In this document: positions 46,633-54,620 of the stretch, piece after piece
Position numbering within the stretch: the first letter of the stretch is position 1
How the letters are laid out: every line of letters begins with the position of its first letter
Assembly (NCBI RefSeq): GCF_000424545.1
Contig: NZ_AUKC01000015.1
Coordinates: 29,950 to 93,949 of the forward strand
Length of the DNA stretch: 64,000 nucleotides
DNA from: Butyrivibrio sp. NC3005
GTDB taxonomy: Bacteria > Bacillota > Clostridia > Lachnospirales > Lachnospiraceae
Reading direction: 5' to 3'
Notes under the pieces: generated by a model
What the model was told of the DNA's origin: nothing
The model's input: only the letters and a program-made list of their open reading frames with translations
The model's database searches: none
Program-made: the position numbers and the translations under genes

Positions 46633-48294
46633 TTAAACTGTATGGTACAACGGAAGCTTTGCCAGTTCATCGATTTTAACCGGTTTGCTGAAATAGTATC
46701 CCTGAAAACTATCTGCTGGAAATTTTTCTTTTACAAAGTTTAGCATTGTTTCGTTTTCAATACCAGTAAGTGTAACTTTAGCATTCATATGCTTTGCAAA
46801 TCCTGTCATTGCTTCAAGTGTATATTCATTTACAGGATTCTTATCGATATCTCTTGCAAAACGGCGATCCATCTTAATAAGGTCAATAGGAAGAAGTCTT
46901 ACAAGATCGAGTGAACTAAATTCTTCAACATCAAGTGCTATTACACTTCCGCATGATTTAAGAAAATCAACCTGACTCTTTAAATGTTCCATACTCATCT
47001 GACGACATCTCTTTGTAAGCTCTAGAACAAGATTTTTAGCAGGAAATCTTGTTCTACGCATGAGTTCCAACAAACTTGTTCTAAACTCTGACCTTTCAAG
47101 CTGAACAAAGGTAAGGTTAATGCTTAACAAAAAATCCGGATATGCAGTAATAATATTTCTTGTCTCATTAAAAGCCTGCTCTAAAATCCAGTTTCCAAGT
47201 TCGAAGTAAACACTATCATTCTCAAGAAGAGGAATAAAAGCATCAGGCATGACTTCTCCAAACTTCTCGTTATGCCAACGAAGAAGAACTTCTGCACCAA
47301 TCATATGATTATCTTTAGCTGAAACAATAGGCTGATAAACCAGATAGAACCCCTCACATCTATTGATAATATCCTGTCTAATAGCATCTAATATCTCTAT
47401 ACGACGCCCATTCTGTTCCTGATTTTCATTTCTATAAACCACAAGACCGCCATGGTTCATGTTTTTAGAAGCTTCCAGCGCGTATTTTGCACTTGTATAA
47501 ATTGTGTGCTCATCAACACTGAAATTTTCAACCATTACAATACCACCGGCTATATTAACAGTGACACGAGTCCCAGAAACATAGAAAGCATTCTTCATCT
47601 GTTCTCGTATTCTTGCGTATAAGTGTCTAGCATCTTCCAATGACAGATTTGGTGCAACTGCTAAAAGGCTTGTTCCATCTCCACGATAAATTTTGCCATT
47701 CTTATCCATTAGATTCTTGAATAATTCTGCTGTGGCCTTCAAAACTTCATTTCCGAACATATATCCATATGTTCTATTTATCTCATCAAAATGGATAGCA
47801 TCAATAATAAGTACTGTTGAACGCTGCTTTTTATCACGTTTAATACGTAAGTCATTAAACATTTCGTACAAATGATCAGTATCAGTTATCGGATCTCTAT
47901 TGGATACAATTCCATGATTAGTGATAAAAAAAGCTAAATATGCTGGTCGACCAGAATAATCTTTAATAATAGTTCCCTTCGAAGAACACGCAATATATTC
48001 TCCGTTCTTATCCATTGCTCTAAATTCAATCGGCGCTTCCTGCTTAATTCCAGCTATCATAGCTGTGATACGCTGAACATAGTTTTTGCGATCATCAGGA
48101 TGAATACGCTTGTGCCACTCATTATCTGCATTCTCAATATATTCTCCAGCCAGGCCGAAAAACTCGACAGCATTTGTTGACCATCTGGCATAATGATTGA
48201 AAATATCATAAACTACAGCATAACGACTTTTTGATACAACTACAAAAGTATCAAAAATACGGCTGATTGTATCATTTAAACCTGCTCTTGGCAT
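46633..48294 (-). CDS. PAS-GGDEF-EAL protein with degenerate catalytic motifs
   Basis: A PAS-type sensor covers about residues 20-120, a GGDEF fold 135-285, and an EAL fold 300-550. There is no membrane segment. The GGDEF motif is replaced by RGDGTS, so cyclase activity is unlikely. In the EAL domain EVLLR replaces EALxR, the Asn in SINLTFVQLE is present, but DDFG is replaced by DVEE and the ELTE-type region reads ELTKRC. Lys and Asp in IKMDRRF and the final Glu and Gln (GIENE, FQGYYFSKP) remain. It may bind rather than degrade cyclic di-GMP. Confidence 0.88.
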   Translation of the reverse strand: MPRAGLNDTISRIFDTFVVVSKSRYAVVYDIFNHYARWSTNAVEFFGLAGEYIENADNEWHKRIHPDDRKNYVQRITAMIAGIKQEAPIEFRAMDKNGEYIACSSKGTIIKDYSGRPAYLAFFITNHGIVSNRDPITDTDHLYEMFNDLRIKRDKKQRSTVLIIDAIHFDEINRTYGYMFGNEVLKATAELFKNLMDKNGKIYRGDGTSLLAVAPNLSLEDARHLYARIREQMKNAFYVSGTRVTVNIAGGIVMVENFSVDEHTIYTSAKYALEASKNMNHGGLVVYRNENQEQNGRRIEILDAIRQDIINRCEGFYLVYQPIVSAKDNHMIGAEVLLRWHNEKFGEVMPDAFIPLLENDSVYFELGNWILEQAFNETRNIITAYPDFLLSINLTFVQLERSEFRTSLLELMRRTRFPAKNLVLELTKRCRQMSMEHLKSQVDFLKSCGSVIALDVEEFSSLDLVRLLPIDLIKMDRRFARDIDKNPVNEYTLEAMTGFAKHMNAKVTLTGIENETMLNFVKEKFPADSFQGYYFSKPVKIDELAKLPLYHTV

Positions 48295-48429
48295 AATTCC
48301 TCCCGCCCCTCTAAACTACAAATGATAAAACATATATATATTATCATTTTAAGCGATATCTATAGAAAATACCACGTTTTTCACGGAATTTGGAAAAATT
48401 CTACATTTTGCACAGAAAAAGCCTAAAAA

Positions 48430-48477
48430 AAGACTATTACATGTCCTTTTTCTCGACACATAATAGTCTTTTTTAAG
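48430..48477 (-). terminator. Terminator after the DUF3783 gene
   Basis: GACTATTA pairs with TAATAGTC, with an inner GTGTC/GACAT-like extension, and is followed by TTTTTTTAGG on the minus strand. It lies about 110 bases after the stop codon at 48586. Confidence 0.8.
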
Positions 48478-48585
48478 TTTTTACTCCGTACCAATATTTT
48501 TTTCAAACCGGCCATTAAAAAGCTTCATCAAAACCTTGCCTTCCGCTTAATTCATATACTCACACAGTTTGAAAAAAGCCACATT

Positions 48586-48939
48586 TTATCGAAGTCCAGC
48601 TTCTTCACTTTGAAGTCGAAGGAGTAGTTTATTAAGAGTCCATTCTCTATTAGTATCTGTCATTACTGCTTTGTAGCTCACTGCTATCTTAAGTTCTTTG
48701 ACTTTTTCTAAAACTGTATCAAGTTTTTTGGAGCTAATATCACAGAAAATCAGTACACTTCCACCTATCTTACCGGTTTTAACATCTTTAAGTCTTCTAG
48801 CATTTCTAGAGAGTTCTTCAACAGTTTTATCACCATTTCCTTCTGGAATCCTATACACTGCCGTACGAGTCTGATTTCCCAATGTTATTACCTTCTTATA
48901 CTCGCTATCGATAAGTCCGTAGCAAAGAATTTTCTCCAT
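48586..48939 (-). CDS. DUF3783 domain protein
   Basis: I start this 117-residue protein at 48939 (MEKILCYGLIDSEYKK), five bases after AGGAGGG. The longer frame to 49047 overlaps the divergent gene. The C-terminal KAVMTDTNREWTLNKLLLRL pattern fits DUF3783, a small clostridial domain of unknown function (family recalled from memory). It has no signal peptide or membrane helix. It is divergent from the PH-like gene, 106 bases away. Confidence 0.75.
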   Translation of the reverse strand: MEKILCYGLIDSEYKKVITLGNQTRTAVYRIPEGNGDKTVEELSRNARRLKDVKTGKIGGSVLIFCDISSKKLDTVLEKVKELKIAVSYKAVMTDTNREWTLNKLLLRLQSEEAGLR

Positions 48940-49045
48940 AGTACCCTCCTTGTTAAACAGCTTTACATTTACACTTTTTTCACATATTATGATTAGTGTG
49001 TCACAAAACAAAAACACAACCGCAAAAGCGGAGAATGGAGCAATC

Positions 49046-49516
49046 ATGGCTGATAATTATTCCCAAAACGATTATTCATCAGGAAATTTTAAAGGAAATC
49101 TAGTCTATACAGAAACAACTAGACTAACATTCCTAGCAATACCATGGCCATTTACACATTTTAAAATATATGAGAATGACCTTGTGATAATAAAAGGCTT
49201 GTTAAATCTTGACGAAGATGACTGCTACATGTATAAGATTTCTGATGTAAAATACAAACGAAGCTTCATCCAAAGATTATTCGGTCTTGGAACAATCGTA
49301 TGTTATGTAGGCTCTGATGCAACTGACGACAAGATTATTATGAAAAATATACGTCATGGAAGCGAAATCAAAGACTTCATACTTGCACAATCTGAACGAA
49401 ATCGTCTCCAAAGACGTACAGTAAATACTCAAAATCTTAACTATCATGATTCAAGTTCAAATCTTGAAAACATCGACTTAAATCATAATGGTATTCCAGA
49501 TGATTTAGAACACTAA
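49046..49516 (+). CDS. PH-like domain protein with C-terminal calcium-type motif
   Basis: The 156-residue product starts at 49046 with GGAG five bases upstream. The middle (about 15-115) looks like a bacterial PH domain (TRLTFLAIPWPFTHFKIYEN, then YMYKISDVKYKRSFIQRLFG, GTIVCYVGSD). The last residues, DLNHNGIPDDLE, form a thrombospondin-3/dockerin-like calcium loop (DxNxNGxxDD). Such loops usually occur in exported proteins, yet there is no signal peptide here. Function unknown. A repeat-A-like hairpin follows at 49573-49607. Confidence 0.7.
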   Translation: MADNYSQNDYSSGNFKGNLVYTETTRLTFLAIPWPFTHFKIYENDLVIIKGLLNLDEDDCYMYKISDVKYKRSFIQRLFGLGTIVCYVGSDATDDKIIMKNIRHGSEIKDFILAQSERNRLQRRTVNTQNLNYHDSSSNLENIDLNHNGIPDDLEH

Positions 49517-49572
49517 GCAAACTAAAATATAACAAGACTTTTCCATAGCCTTGTTAGACACCTAAATAATCT

Positions 49573-49607
49573 ACTCACGAAACTCGCAGTTAATGCGAGT
49601 TTCTGAA
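49573..49607. repeat. Stand-alone copy of the first hairpin of repeat A
   Basis: CTCACGAAACTCGCA, a short loop and TGCGAGTTTCTGAATA match A2 (42683-42717) at nearly every base. The copy lies between the convergent PH-like and TPR lipoprotein genes, without the rest of the A element. It could act as a terminator. Confidence 0.75.
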
Positions 49608-49642
49608 TAAAAATAATAACTGCATCGAATCAGTAACACTGT

Positions 49643-50809
49643 TTATTGACCATTATCTGCAGAAGCGTTACTTGCACTATTATCTGCATTATCATCAGAA
49701 CTTCCACTTTCTGAAACACTTGAACTTTCTGTGACTCTCGTAGAAATAAACACAGCCTCTCTTTGAGCATCGGCATCATCTGGCCATTTTTTCAAATACT
49801 CATTCATAAGATTAAAAGCACTTACAAAATCACCTGAGTATTCATAAGCTGTAATCTCATTTCTCGTAAGTGCCTTGTTAAATTCCAAATCATTAAGTTT
49901 TAAACCTGCTTCGAAATCAGTTATTGCAGCTGTATAATGTGATGCGTCCTTGGTAATATCTGCAAGCTTCATTTCGCAAATACCTAATCTGTTATAGATA
50001 TCGGCATGATTGCCGTTTTTCTCAAGGTATGTTTTATAAACATTTATCGCATAATTATAGTCTCCCTGCTTTTCACCCGTCTGACCTAACAAGCTTATTA
50101 CTTCTGTTTTATCTTCAGCTGTATTCTCAGTTCTGGCCATTTCCAGATAGTTCTGAGCATCGGCATTATTTCCAAGGTAAAAATTAACCATTCCAAGTTC
50201 ATAATGGCTCATTTTAGTAGTATCTATCACACTTTTTAGCAGTTCTTTTCCATCATCTTCATAACCGGCATTTGTCAACGCAAGCTTCATCTTAACAACT
50301 CTCTTATAGGCATTGGGACGAATAGCTATTGAACTCTTAAAGTCAGCCAGAGCTGCGTCATGATTTCCCAATGAAAGATTGCAAAGACCTCTAAGGTAAA
50401 TAGCTTCATCATCACTATTATGAAGATTTAAAATAGAATTATATATACCTATAGCTTCATCAAAATTCCCTTTATCATAATAGCACTGTGCCAAATAGAA
50501 ATTCATATCATAATCTGCATTATCTATTATTCCACTACCTGATTTCAATCCATTTTCAAAAGAAGCTATCGCCTCATCATATTGACCAAGCCTCATATAT
50601 GCAATTCCAATTCCTCTATAACACATTCTCTTATTAGCTCCAGAGTCAAGTGCCTTTTGTAAATTTGAAATTGCATTGCTGTATTCCTGATTCTTGATAT
50701 CGGACATTCCTGTATCGACTAAATTAGCGGATGCAGAAGAAGTGCACCCGCCACCAAATATCACTGCAGCCGTCAGGAGGGAAACACAAATATATCTATT
50801 TGATTTCAA
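49643..50809 (-). CDS. TPR-repeat lipoprotein
   Basis: I propose a TTG start at 50809 (MKSNRYICVSLLTAAVIF), seven bases after AAGGAG. This gives a lipoprotein signal ending FGGGC. About ten tetratricopeptide repeats follow over residues 35-355 (GIAYMRLGQYDEAIASFENG, AIGIYNSILNLHNSDDEAIY). The C-terminus is Ser/Asp/Asn-rich low complexity. It is probably anchored outside the membrane and binds protein partners. RidA lies upstream by about 37 bases. Confidence 0.82.
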   Translation of the reverse strand: MKSNRYICVSLLTAAVIFGGGCTSSASANLVDTGMSDIKNQEYSNAISNLQKALDSGANKRMCYRGIGIAYMRLGQYDEAIASFENGLKSGSGIIDNADYDMNFYLAQCYYDKGNFDEAIGIYNSILNLHNSDDEAIYLRGLCNLSLGNHDAALADFKSSIAIRPNAYKRVVKMKLALTNAGYEDDGKELLKSVIDTTKMSHYELGMVNFYLGNNADAQNYLEMARTENTAEDKTEVISLLGQTGEKQGDYNYAINVYKTYLEKNGNHADIYNRLGICEMKLADITKDASHYTAAITDFEAGLKLNDLEFNKALTRNEITAYEYSGDFVSAFNLMNEYLKKWPDDADAQREAVFISTRVTESSSVSESGSSDDNADNSASNASADNGQ

Positions 50810-50846
50810 AACATCTCTCCTTATAAACAATAGCGTAAAACATCTA

Positions 50847-51224
50847 TTATTCACCTAAGTAAGCTATAACCTCTACTTCACACAAAACATTCTTTGGAAG
50901 CTGCTTAACAGCTACGCAGCTACGAGCTGGCTTACTGGTAAAATATTTCTCATAAACGCTGTTGAACTCTGCAAAATCACCCATTTCATCAAGGAAACAT
51001 ACAGTCTTTACAACATGCTCATAGTCCGTTCCTGCTGCCTTTAATATCTCACCAATATTACGACATACACGATCAGCCTGCTCTACAATATTCTCACCTT
51101 CGATTTCTGCTGTTTCAGGATTAATCGGAATCTGACCTGAAGCATACAGGAAATCTCCTGCAATAATTCCCTGTGAATATGGTCCAATTGCTGCTGGTGC
51201 CTTTTTAGTTGATACTTTTTTCAT
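50847..51224 (-). CDS. RidA-family enamine/imine deaminase
   Basis: The 125 residues show the Rid/YjgF signature: APAAIGPYSQGI near the start, the LYASGQIPINPETAE segment, and the active-site Arg in ARSCVAVKQLPKNVLCEVEVIA (read in parts, about 100-120). RidA removes reactive enamines released by PLP enzymes. AGGAGAGGAG precedes the ATG. It lies in a row of same-strand genes with TPR proteins, without an obvious metabolic link. Confidence 0.92.
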   Translation of the reverse strand: MKKVSTKKAPAAIGPYSQGIIAGDFLYASGQIPINPETAEIEGENIVEQADRVCRNIGEILKAAGTDYEHVVKTVCFLDEMGDFAEFNSVYEKYFTSKPARSCVAVKQLPKNVLCEVEVIAYLGE

Positions 51225-51267
51225 GAAAAACTCCTCTCCTGCAATAAATAATGCATGATACTATTAT

Positions 51268-51522
51268 TTAAAATGCCGCTTTTTCTTCTGGTTCTTCAAA
51301 TACTGCTGTCACATAGAATCCACGGTCATTTTCCTCGACTTTTGTTACAATTCCCTCCCTTGCATGAAGCTGCTCGTAGAACGGATAATTTCCGCTCATC
51401 GCAAGTGAAGGATCAATTGTATAATAATAGTTACTCGGCAATACACCTTCAGTTACTGTAATATTCTGACCTTCTTTCAAAAGTCCCGGACGTTCCATTT
51501 TAAAAATCATTTCACGTTTCAT
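51268..51522 (-). CDS. Small conserved protein of unknown function
   Basis: This 84-residue protein (MKREMIFKMERPGLLKEGQN) is soluble with beta-like strands and a Tyr-rich middle (NYYYTID). It lies 11 bases after the TPR/zinc-ribbon gene and has its ribosome site within the end of that gene, so the two are coupled. The tail FEEPEEKAAF is acidic. No family recognised. Confidence 0.65.
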   Translation of the reverse strand: MKREMIFKMERPGLLKEGQNITVTEGVLPSNYYYTIDPSLAMSGNYPFYEQLHAREGIVTKVEENDRGFYVTAVFEEPEEKAAF

Positions 51523-51533
51523 AATAGAAATCC

Positions 51534-52946
51534 TTAATTCTCATTGTTAATCTCTGCAAGTCTTGTCTCTGCCTTGTTGGCATAACGTGTCTTAGGGAAT
51601 TTATCTATAACCTTGCCATATGTCTTCTTGGCATTTTCTTTGTCCCCGCTTTCATAGTAAGAACTTGCAAGGAAATAAAAAGCTGCTTCATTTGTAGGCT
51701 CATACTTGGATGATTTCTTCAAATCAGCAATAGCTTCTTTGTAATTATGACTCGCATAGGCACTATAACCTGACTTATAATAATAGCTTCCAAGTTTAGG
51801 ACCTACAAGATCCATCATAGAGTTATACAGGGTTTTGAATTCATCTGACGCAGTTTTATCAATTTTCTCCATATTTATCTTATCCATATGAGAAGCAATA
51901 CCTGCAATATCAGATCGATTGGCTGTATAGGTACTTACCGCCGCCATCAGTTCATTCATAGCATTAACAGTCTCATCAGTTTGAGCATAGGATTCAATTG
52001 TGTTATTCATAGAATCAATCTTAACCTGAAGCTTCTTCTTCTCAGTTTCTGCTTCATTAAGCTGAGCAGATTTTGCATCAGCCTGCTCACTTATAGTTGC
52101 GATTCTGATTCTATTCTGGTTGTTAACCTTTTCAATTTTGGCTGGAACAAAAAGAAAAAGTGCTGCAAGACATCCCAATAGTCCCCCGACTATAATACTA
52201 ATAAAACTTACTGTTCCCTTCGGCTGAAGATGATGCACAGGTTGAATAATCATTTCATTTCCAACTTTATACTCAACACTCTCACCACTTGCCTTTACCT
52301 TGGTAACTACAGTATCTTCTCCTTCGCCAGGACTCATCATCTTACGACATTCCTGCAAATAATACTTTGTTCTGGTACTTCCGGTATCAATGCGGTATGC
52401 CTTTTCAAGCTCTTTTTCTGCCTTGGAATATCTTCCATCATTCATATAAACAAGACCTAAGAGCTGATGCGCTGCAAGGAAACGGCTATTATTAGAAAGA
52501 ATCTTCTTAAGCTGAATAACAGCCACATCGAAATTACCTTTCTGACAATAATGAAGTGCAACATTATACTTCTTTACAGTTTGATTCAGCATATCGAGTC
52601 TTCCCGGATTACTGCGAAGCTCATTCATATAAAAATCTGCACGATTATCTTCTATACTAAGGTTTTTCGAAATTACCCATTCGCAAAGAGCAGCTACAAC
52701 TTCACCAGTTTCAAAATATATAAGTCCCAAAAGATTTCTTGCATCAATATTATTCTTATTTAGTTTTAGACTCTGCTGAAGAGATACCTTGGCACCGGAT
52801 AAGTCACGTACCTTAGCCTTTTCCAGCCCCTCATTGTAAAAATAGTTGGAAAGGCTCATTACTTTCTTGTAGACACCTACATATTCTCCGCATCCCTGAC
52901 AATAATCGCTCTCTGTCAGCTTTTCACCACATCGATAACAAATCAT
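51534..52946 (-). CDS. Zinc-ribbon, TPR and coiled-coil membrane protein
   Basis: The 470 residues begin with a zinc ribbon (CYRCGEKLTESDYCQGCGE: CxxC twice), then TPR repeats at about 25-205. A single membrane helix at about 245-268 (FISIIVGGLLGCLAALFLFV) is followed by an outer coiled coil at about 270-330 and more TPR units at about 395-465 (SAYASHNYKEAIADLKKSSK). The zinc ribbon and first TPR block would be inside and the second TPR block outside. It could scaffold an envelope complex; no enzyme activity is seen. Confidence 0.8.
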   Translation of the reverse strand: MICYRCGEKLTESDYCQGCGEYVGVYKKVMSLSNYFYNEGLEKAKVRDLSGAKVSLQQSLKLNKNNIDARNLLGLIYFETGEVVAALCEWVISKNLSIEDNRADFYMNELRSNPGRLDMLNQTVKKYNVALHYCQKGNFDVAVIQLKKILSNNSRFLAAHQLLGLVYMNDGRYSKAEKELEKAYRIDTGSTRTKYYLQECRKMMSPGEGEDTVVTKVKASGESVEYKVGNEMIIQPVHHLQPKGTVSFISIIVGGLLGCLAALFLFVPAKIEKVNNQNRIRIATISEQADAKSAQLNEAETEKKKLQVKIDSMNNTIESYAQTDETVNAMNELMAAVSTYTANRSDIAGIASHMDKINMEKIDKTASDEFKTLYNSMMDLVGPKLGSYYYKSGYSAYASHNYKEAIADLKKSSKYEPTNEAAFYFLASSYYESGDKENAKKTYGKVIDKFPKTRYANKAETRLAEINNEN

Positions 52947-52961
52947 CGTTAAACTCCCTTA

Positions 52962-53126
52962 CTAGCGCCTTGAATCAACAGAACGTGCTTCATTTTCAGC
53001 TTCCTTCATGAGTTTAACAATTACATCTGCCATATCATCAAGATCTTGACTATGTATAAGTTCTTCAGCAGCTTCTATTTCAGGACTTGGCTTGAATCTA
53101 GCCAATTCTTCATCAAAATTTATCAT
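52962..53126 (-). CDS. 54-residue acidic protein overlapping the folC end
   Basis: The frame encodes MINFDEELARFKPSPEIEAA through ARSVDSRR and is probably one long helix bundle after residue 15. Its ATG at 53126 lies inside the last codons of folC, overlapping it by 14 bases, with GGAG six to seven bases upstream. It sits between folC and the TPR membrane protein gene in the same direction. The overlap and the ribosome site support a real coupled gene. Function unknown. Confidence 0.68.
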   Translation of the reverse strand: MINFDEELARFKPSPEIEAAEELIHSQDLDDMADVIVKLMKEAENEARSVDSRR

Positions 53127-54516
53127 ATATATCTCCAAATTTATTAATCAAACCACTAATCTGACCTGCTAAATATAAAGATCCTGCAGCAAAAATACAA
53201 TCATCTGCATTTTTCTTTAAAGCAACTGCTTTTAAAGCTTCTTCAACATTGTCATGGAAAAAAATCTGTGTATCAGTATTTTTTTCTCTTTCTTTAAAAA
53301 AGCTTTCTCTAAGTTCGTCTCTAGAAAGAGACCTTCCTGTTTCTAGTACAGCAACATCTATCGAAGAAAAAAGTTTGCTTTGAAGCAGTGTATCTATCAT
53401 TTTTAAATATTGCTTGTCTCCGACTACACCAAATAAAAGATATCTTTTACCTTTTATATCCATCTCTGAAACGCTTTTTACAAATGCTTCAATTCCATCT
53501 GCATTATGCGCTCCGTCTACAAAAAAACCTTCTTTAACTTCATCCATTCTACACATCCATAAAGAACTAGCAATTCCCTTATAAATATCATCATTAGTTA
53601 TATCAGCACCCAACAAGCGCAGCTGTTCTGCAACACTTATCGCTATTGCGGCATTTTCTGTCTGGTATAATGCTGGAGAAATCAAAGATAAATCAACATA
53701 TTTATAATAACTAGAATTATAGCAAAAATCAATGTGATTCTTGCCATCACTTCCACGTCTTTTAGTAATATTTGAAATATCACTATTACTAACCTTTATT
53801 ATCCTGCTATTACACTCTCGTGCTTTATCTTCAATTACTTTTGAAGATTCAGGTCTTTTATCTATATAAACAATTGGTACACCTTTTTTGATGATACCTG
53901 CCTTTTGGCTTGCAATACTTTCAAAAGTATTTCCAAGATACTGCATATGGTCGAGTCCTATTTCTGTAATAGCACATACCAAAGGCTTTTCAACTGTATT
54001 AGTTGCATCAAGTCTACCACCAAGACCTGTTTCTAGTATCACATAGTCCAGATTAAGGCTTCCAAAAAGCTCCATTCCCATAAAAAAGAGGTATTCAAAA
54101 TATGACGGAAAAAAATCATTATTTTTTTTCTGATATAAAAGAACCATATGAAGTACTTTATAAAAAAGTTCTACGAATGTCTCATTAGAAATATTCTTTT
54201 TATCAACCTGAAAACGTTCTGTGATTTGAACAAGATGTGGCGAAGTAAACATTCCCACATGATAATTAGCCTGCATCAGTATCCCGGTAATATAATTGCA
54301 GACTGAACCTTTCCCATTAGTACCTGCTACATGAATAACCTTCATCTTTTTGTCAGGATTTCCTAAAAAGGCCAAAAAATCTTTTGTATCATTTATTGTA
54401 TGCTTTATAGTAAATCGAGTCAGCGAATCCAGAAACTTTTCAACTTTCTCGAATGAATTTTCTTTATTATCTTCAACTTTTAATATTTCATCAATTTTTT
54501 CAGAGAACTCAGCCAT
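53113..54516 (-). CDS. folC: Folylpolyglutamate synthase / dihydrofolate synthase FolC
   Basis: FolC adds glutamate to folates. The P-loop GTNGKGSVCNYI is at about 65, with MFTSPHLVQITERFQVD following and LETGLGGRLDATN at about 160. GAHNADGIEAF at about 340 is the conserved HPxN-like segment. At 467 residues it is slightly longer than average, with about 20 extra N-terminal residues (MAEFSEKIDEILKVEDNKE). No strong ribosome site precedes the ATG, so an internal start is possible. valS lies upstream on the same strand. Confidence 0.94.
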   Translation of the reverse strand: MAEFSEKIDEILKVEDNKENSFEKVEKFLDSLTRFTIKHTINDTKDFLAFLGNPDKKMKVIHVAGTNGKGSVCNYITGILMQANYHVGMFTSPHLVQITERFQVDKKNISNETFVELFYKVLHMVLLYQKKNNDFFPSYFEYLFFMGMELFGSLNLDYVILETGLGGRLDATNTVEKPLVCAITEIGLDHMQYLGNTFESIASQKAGIIKKGVPIVYIDKRPESSKVIEDKARECNSRIIKVSNSDISNITKRRGSDGKNHIDFCYNSSYYKYVDLSLISPALYQTENAAIAISVAEQLRLLGADITNDDIYKGIASSLWMCRMDEVKEGFFVDGAHNADGIEAFVKSVSEMDIKGKRYLLFGVVGDKQYLKMIDTLLQSKLFSSIDVAVLETGRSLSRDELRESFFKEREKNTDTQIFFHDNVEEALKAVALKKNADDCIFAAGSLYLAGQISGLINKFGDIYDKF

Positions 54517-54549
54517 TTTTCAACACCAAATATTAGTTTCCTTTATCTG

Positions 54550-54584
54550 AATCAGAACCCCGCAAAATGCGAGGTTCTGATAAA
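54550..54584 (-). repeat. Variant of the repeat-A hairpin between valS and folC
   Basis: TCAGAACCCCGCA, loop and TGCGAGGTTCTGA form a strong stem. It resembles the first hairpin of repeat A but with A-T pairs exchanged for C-G pairs. It probably terminates or separates valS and folC transcripts. Confidence 0.6.
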
Positions 54585-54620
54585 TAGTTATTAACTCTTT
54601 AATGATTTTTTGAACAATTA

